This document shows positions 5,377 through 5,434 of a stretch of DNA of 5,434 nt, in pieces. The translations under genes and the position numbers were made by a program. The stretch lies in the NCBI GenBank assembly GCA_964532735.1, contig CAZHKK010000027.1:1-5434 (forward strand). The letters run 5' to 3'. The notes under the pieces were generated by a model. That model saw only the letters and a program-made list of their open reading frames with translations. It did not search any database and was not told where the DNA came from. The stretch's first letter is position 1; the number at the start of each line of letters is the position of its first letter. This stretch comes from JAJXYN01 sp964532735 (lineage in GTDB: Bacteria; Patescibacteriota; Patescibacteriia; JAGPKW01).

Positions 5377-5434
5377 TTTAAATTTGGAGCATTAAAAAAT
5401 AAAAGCTAATATAAAATATTATTTTAGAACAAAT

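Noticed and set aside
5407..5421. Perfect small palindrome TAATAT-AAA-ATATTA upstream of the 98-aa promoter
   Set aside because: It is entirely A/T in an AT-rich gap and expected by chance; no second copy near the promoter suggests an operator.
5378..5434. An open minus-strand frame running from the window edge to TAA at 5378-5380, a possible 3' end of an upstream gene
   Set aside because: It has only about 18 codons, an F/I/Y-rich AT-biased translation and no terminator; chance openness is as likely, and nothing identifies it.

Overview
This is an AT-rich bacterial window (about a quarter G+C by eye). Every gene I can support lies on the minus strand, so transcription runs from high to low coordinates. 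In that order the genes are: a 98-residue protein of unknown function (5014-5310), a small ankyrin-repeat protein (4412-4900), a P-type cation ATPase of the MgtA-like group (1782-4310), a short tRNA pseudouridine-55 synthase TruB (1041-1715), a secreted or membrane-anchored protein of unknown function (306-956), and tRNA-Asn(GUU) (64-139).

The layout is strongly punctuated. Intrinsic terminators follow the 98-residue gene, the ankyrin gene, the ATPase, the secreted protein and the tRNA. A sigma70-like promoter (TTGAnn-like -35, TATAAT-like -10) can be proposed in front of each gene. The one junction without a terminator is truB to the secreted-protein gene, so those two may be partly co-transcribed. 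Tryptophan is always TGG and the stops are TAA or TAG, which fits the standard code and argues against a mollicute. Two genes have a clear GGAGG ribosome-binding site; the other three have A/T-only leaders with none.

The taxon cannot be fixed from this sequence. A low-GC host-associated or small-genome bacterium fits. The very low G+C, the ankyrin protein and the secreted orphan would suit a Brachyspira-like spirochaete. The short TruB and the ATPase subtype would also fit a reduced-genome lineage such as Patescibacteria or Dependentiae.

The genes do not form an obvious pathway. TruB would modify U55 of the neighbouring tRNA-Asn, and the ATPase would move a cation, plausibly Mg2+. I see no CRISPR array, transposase, integrase, phage gene or toxin-antitoxin pair. 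I do not see a clear new system. The points most worth a second look are the altered Mg-binding motif (GEGIND) and intermediate character of the ATPase, the minimal TruB, two orphan proteins with their own promoters, and the mixed use of Shine-Dalgarno sites.
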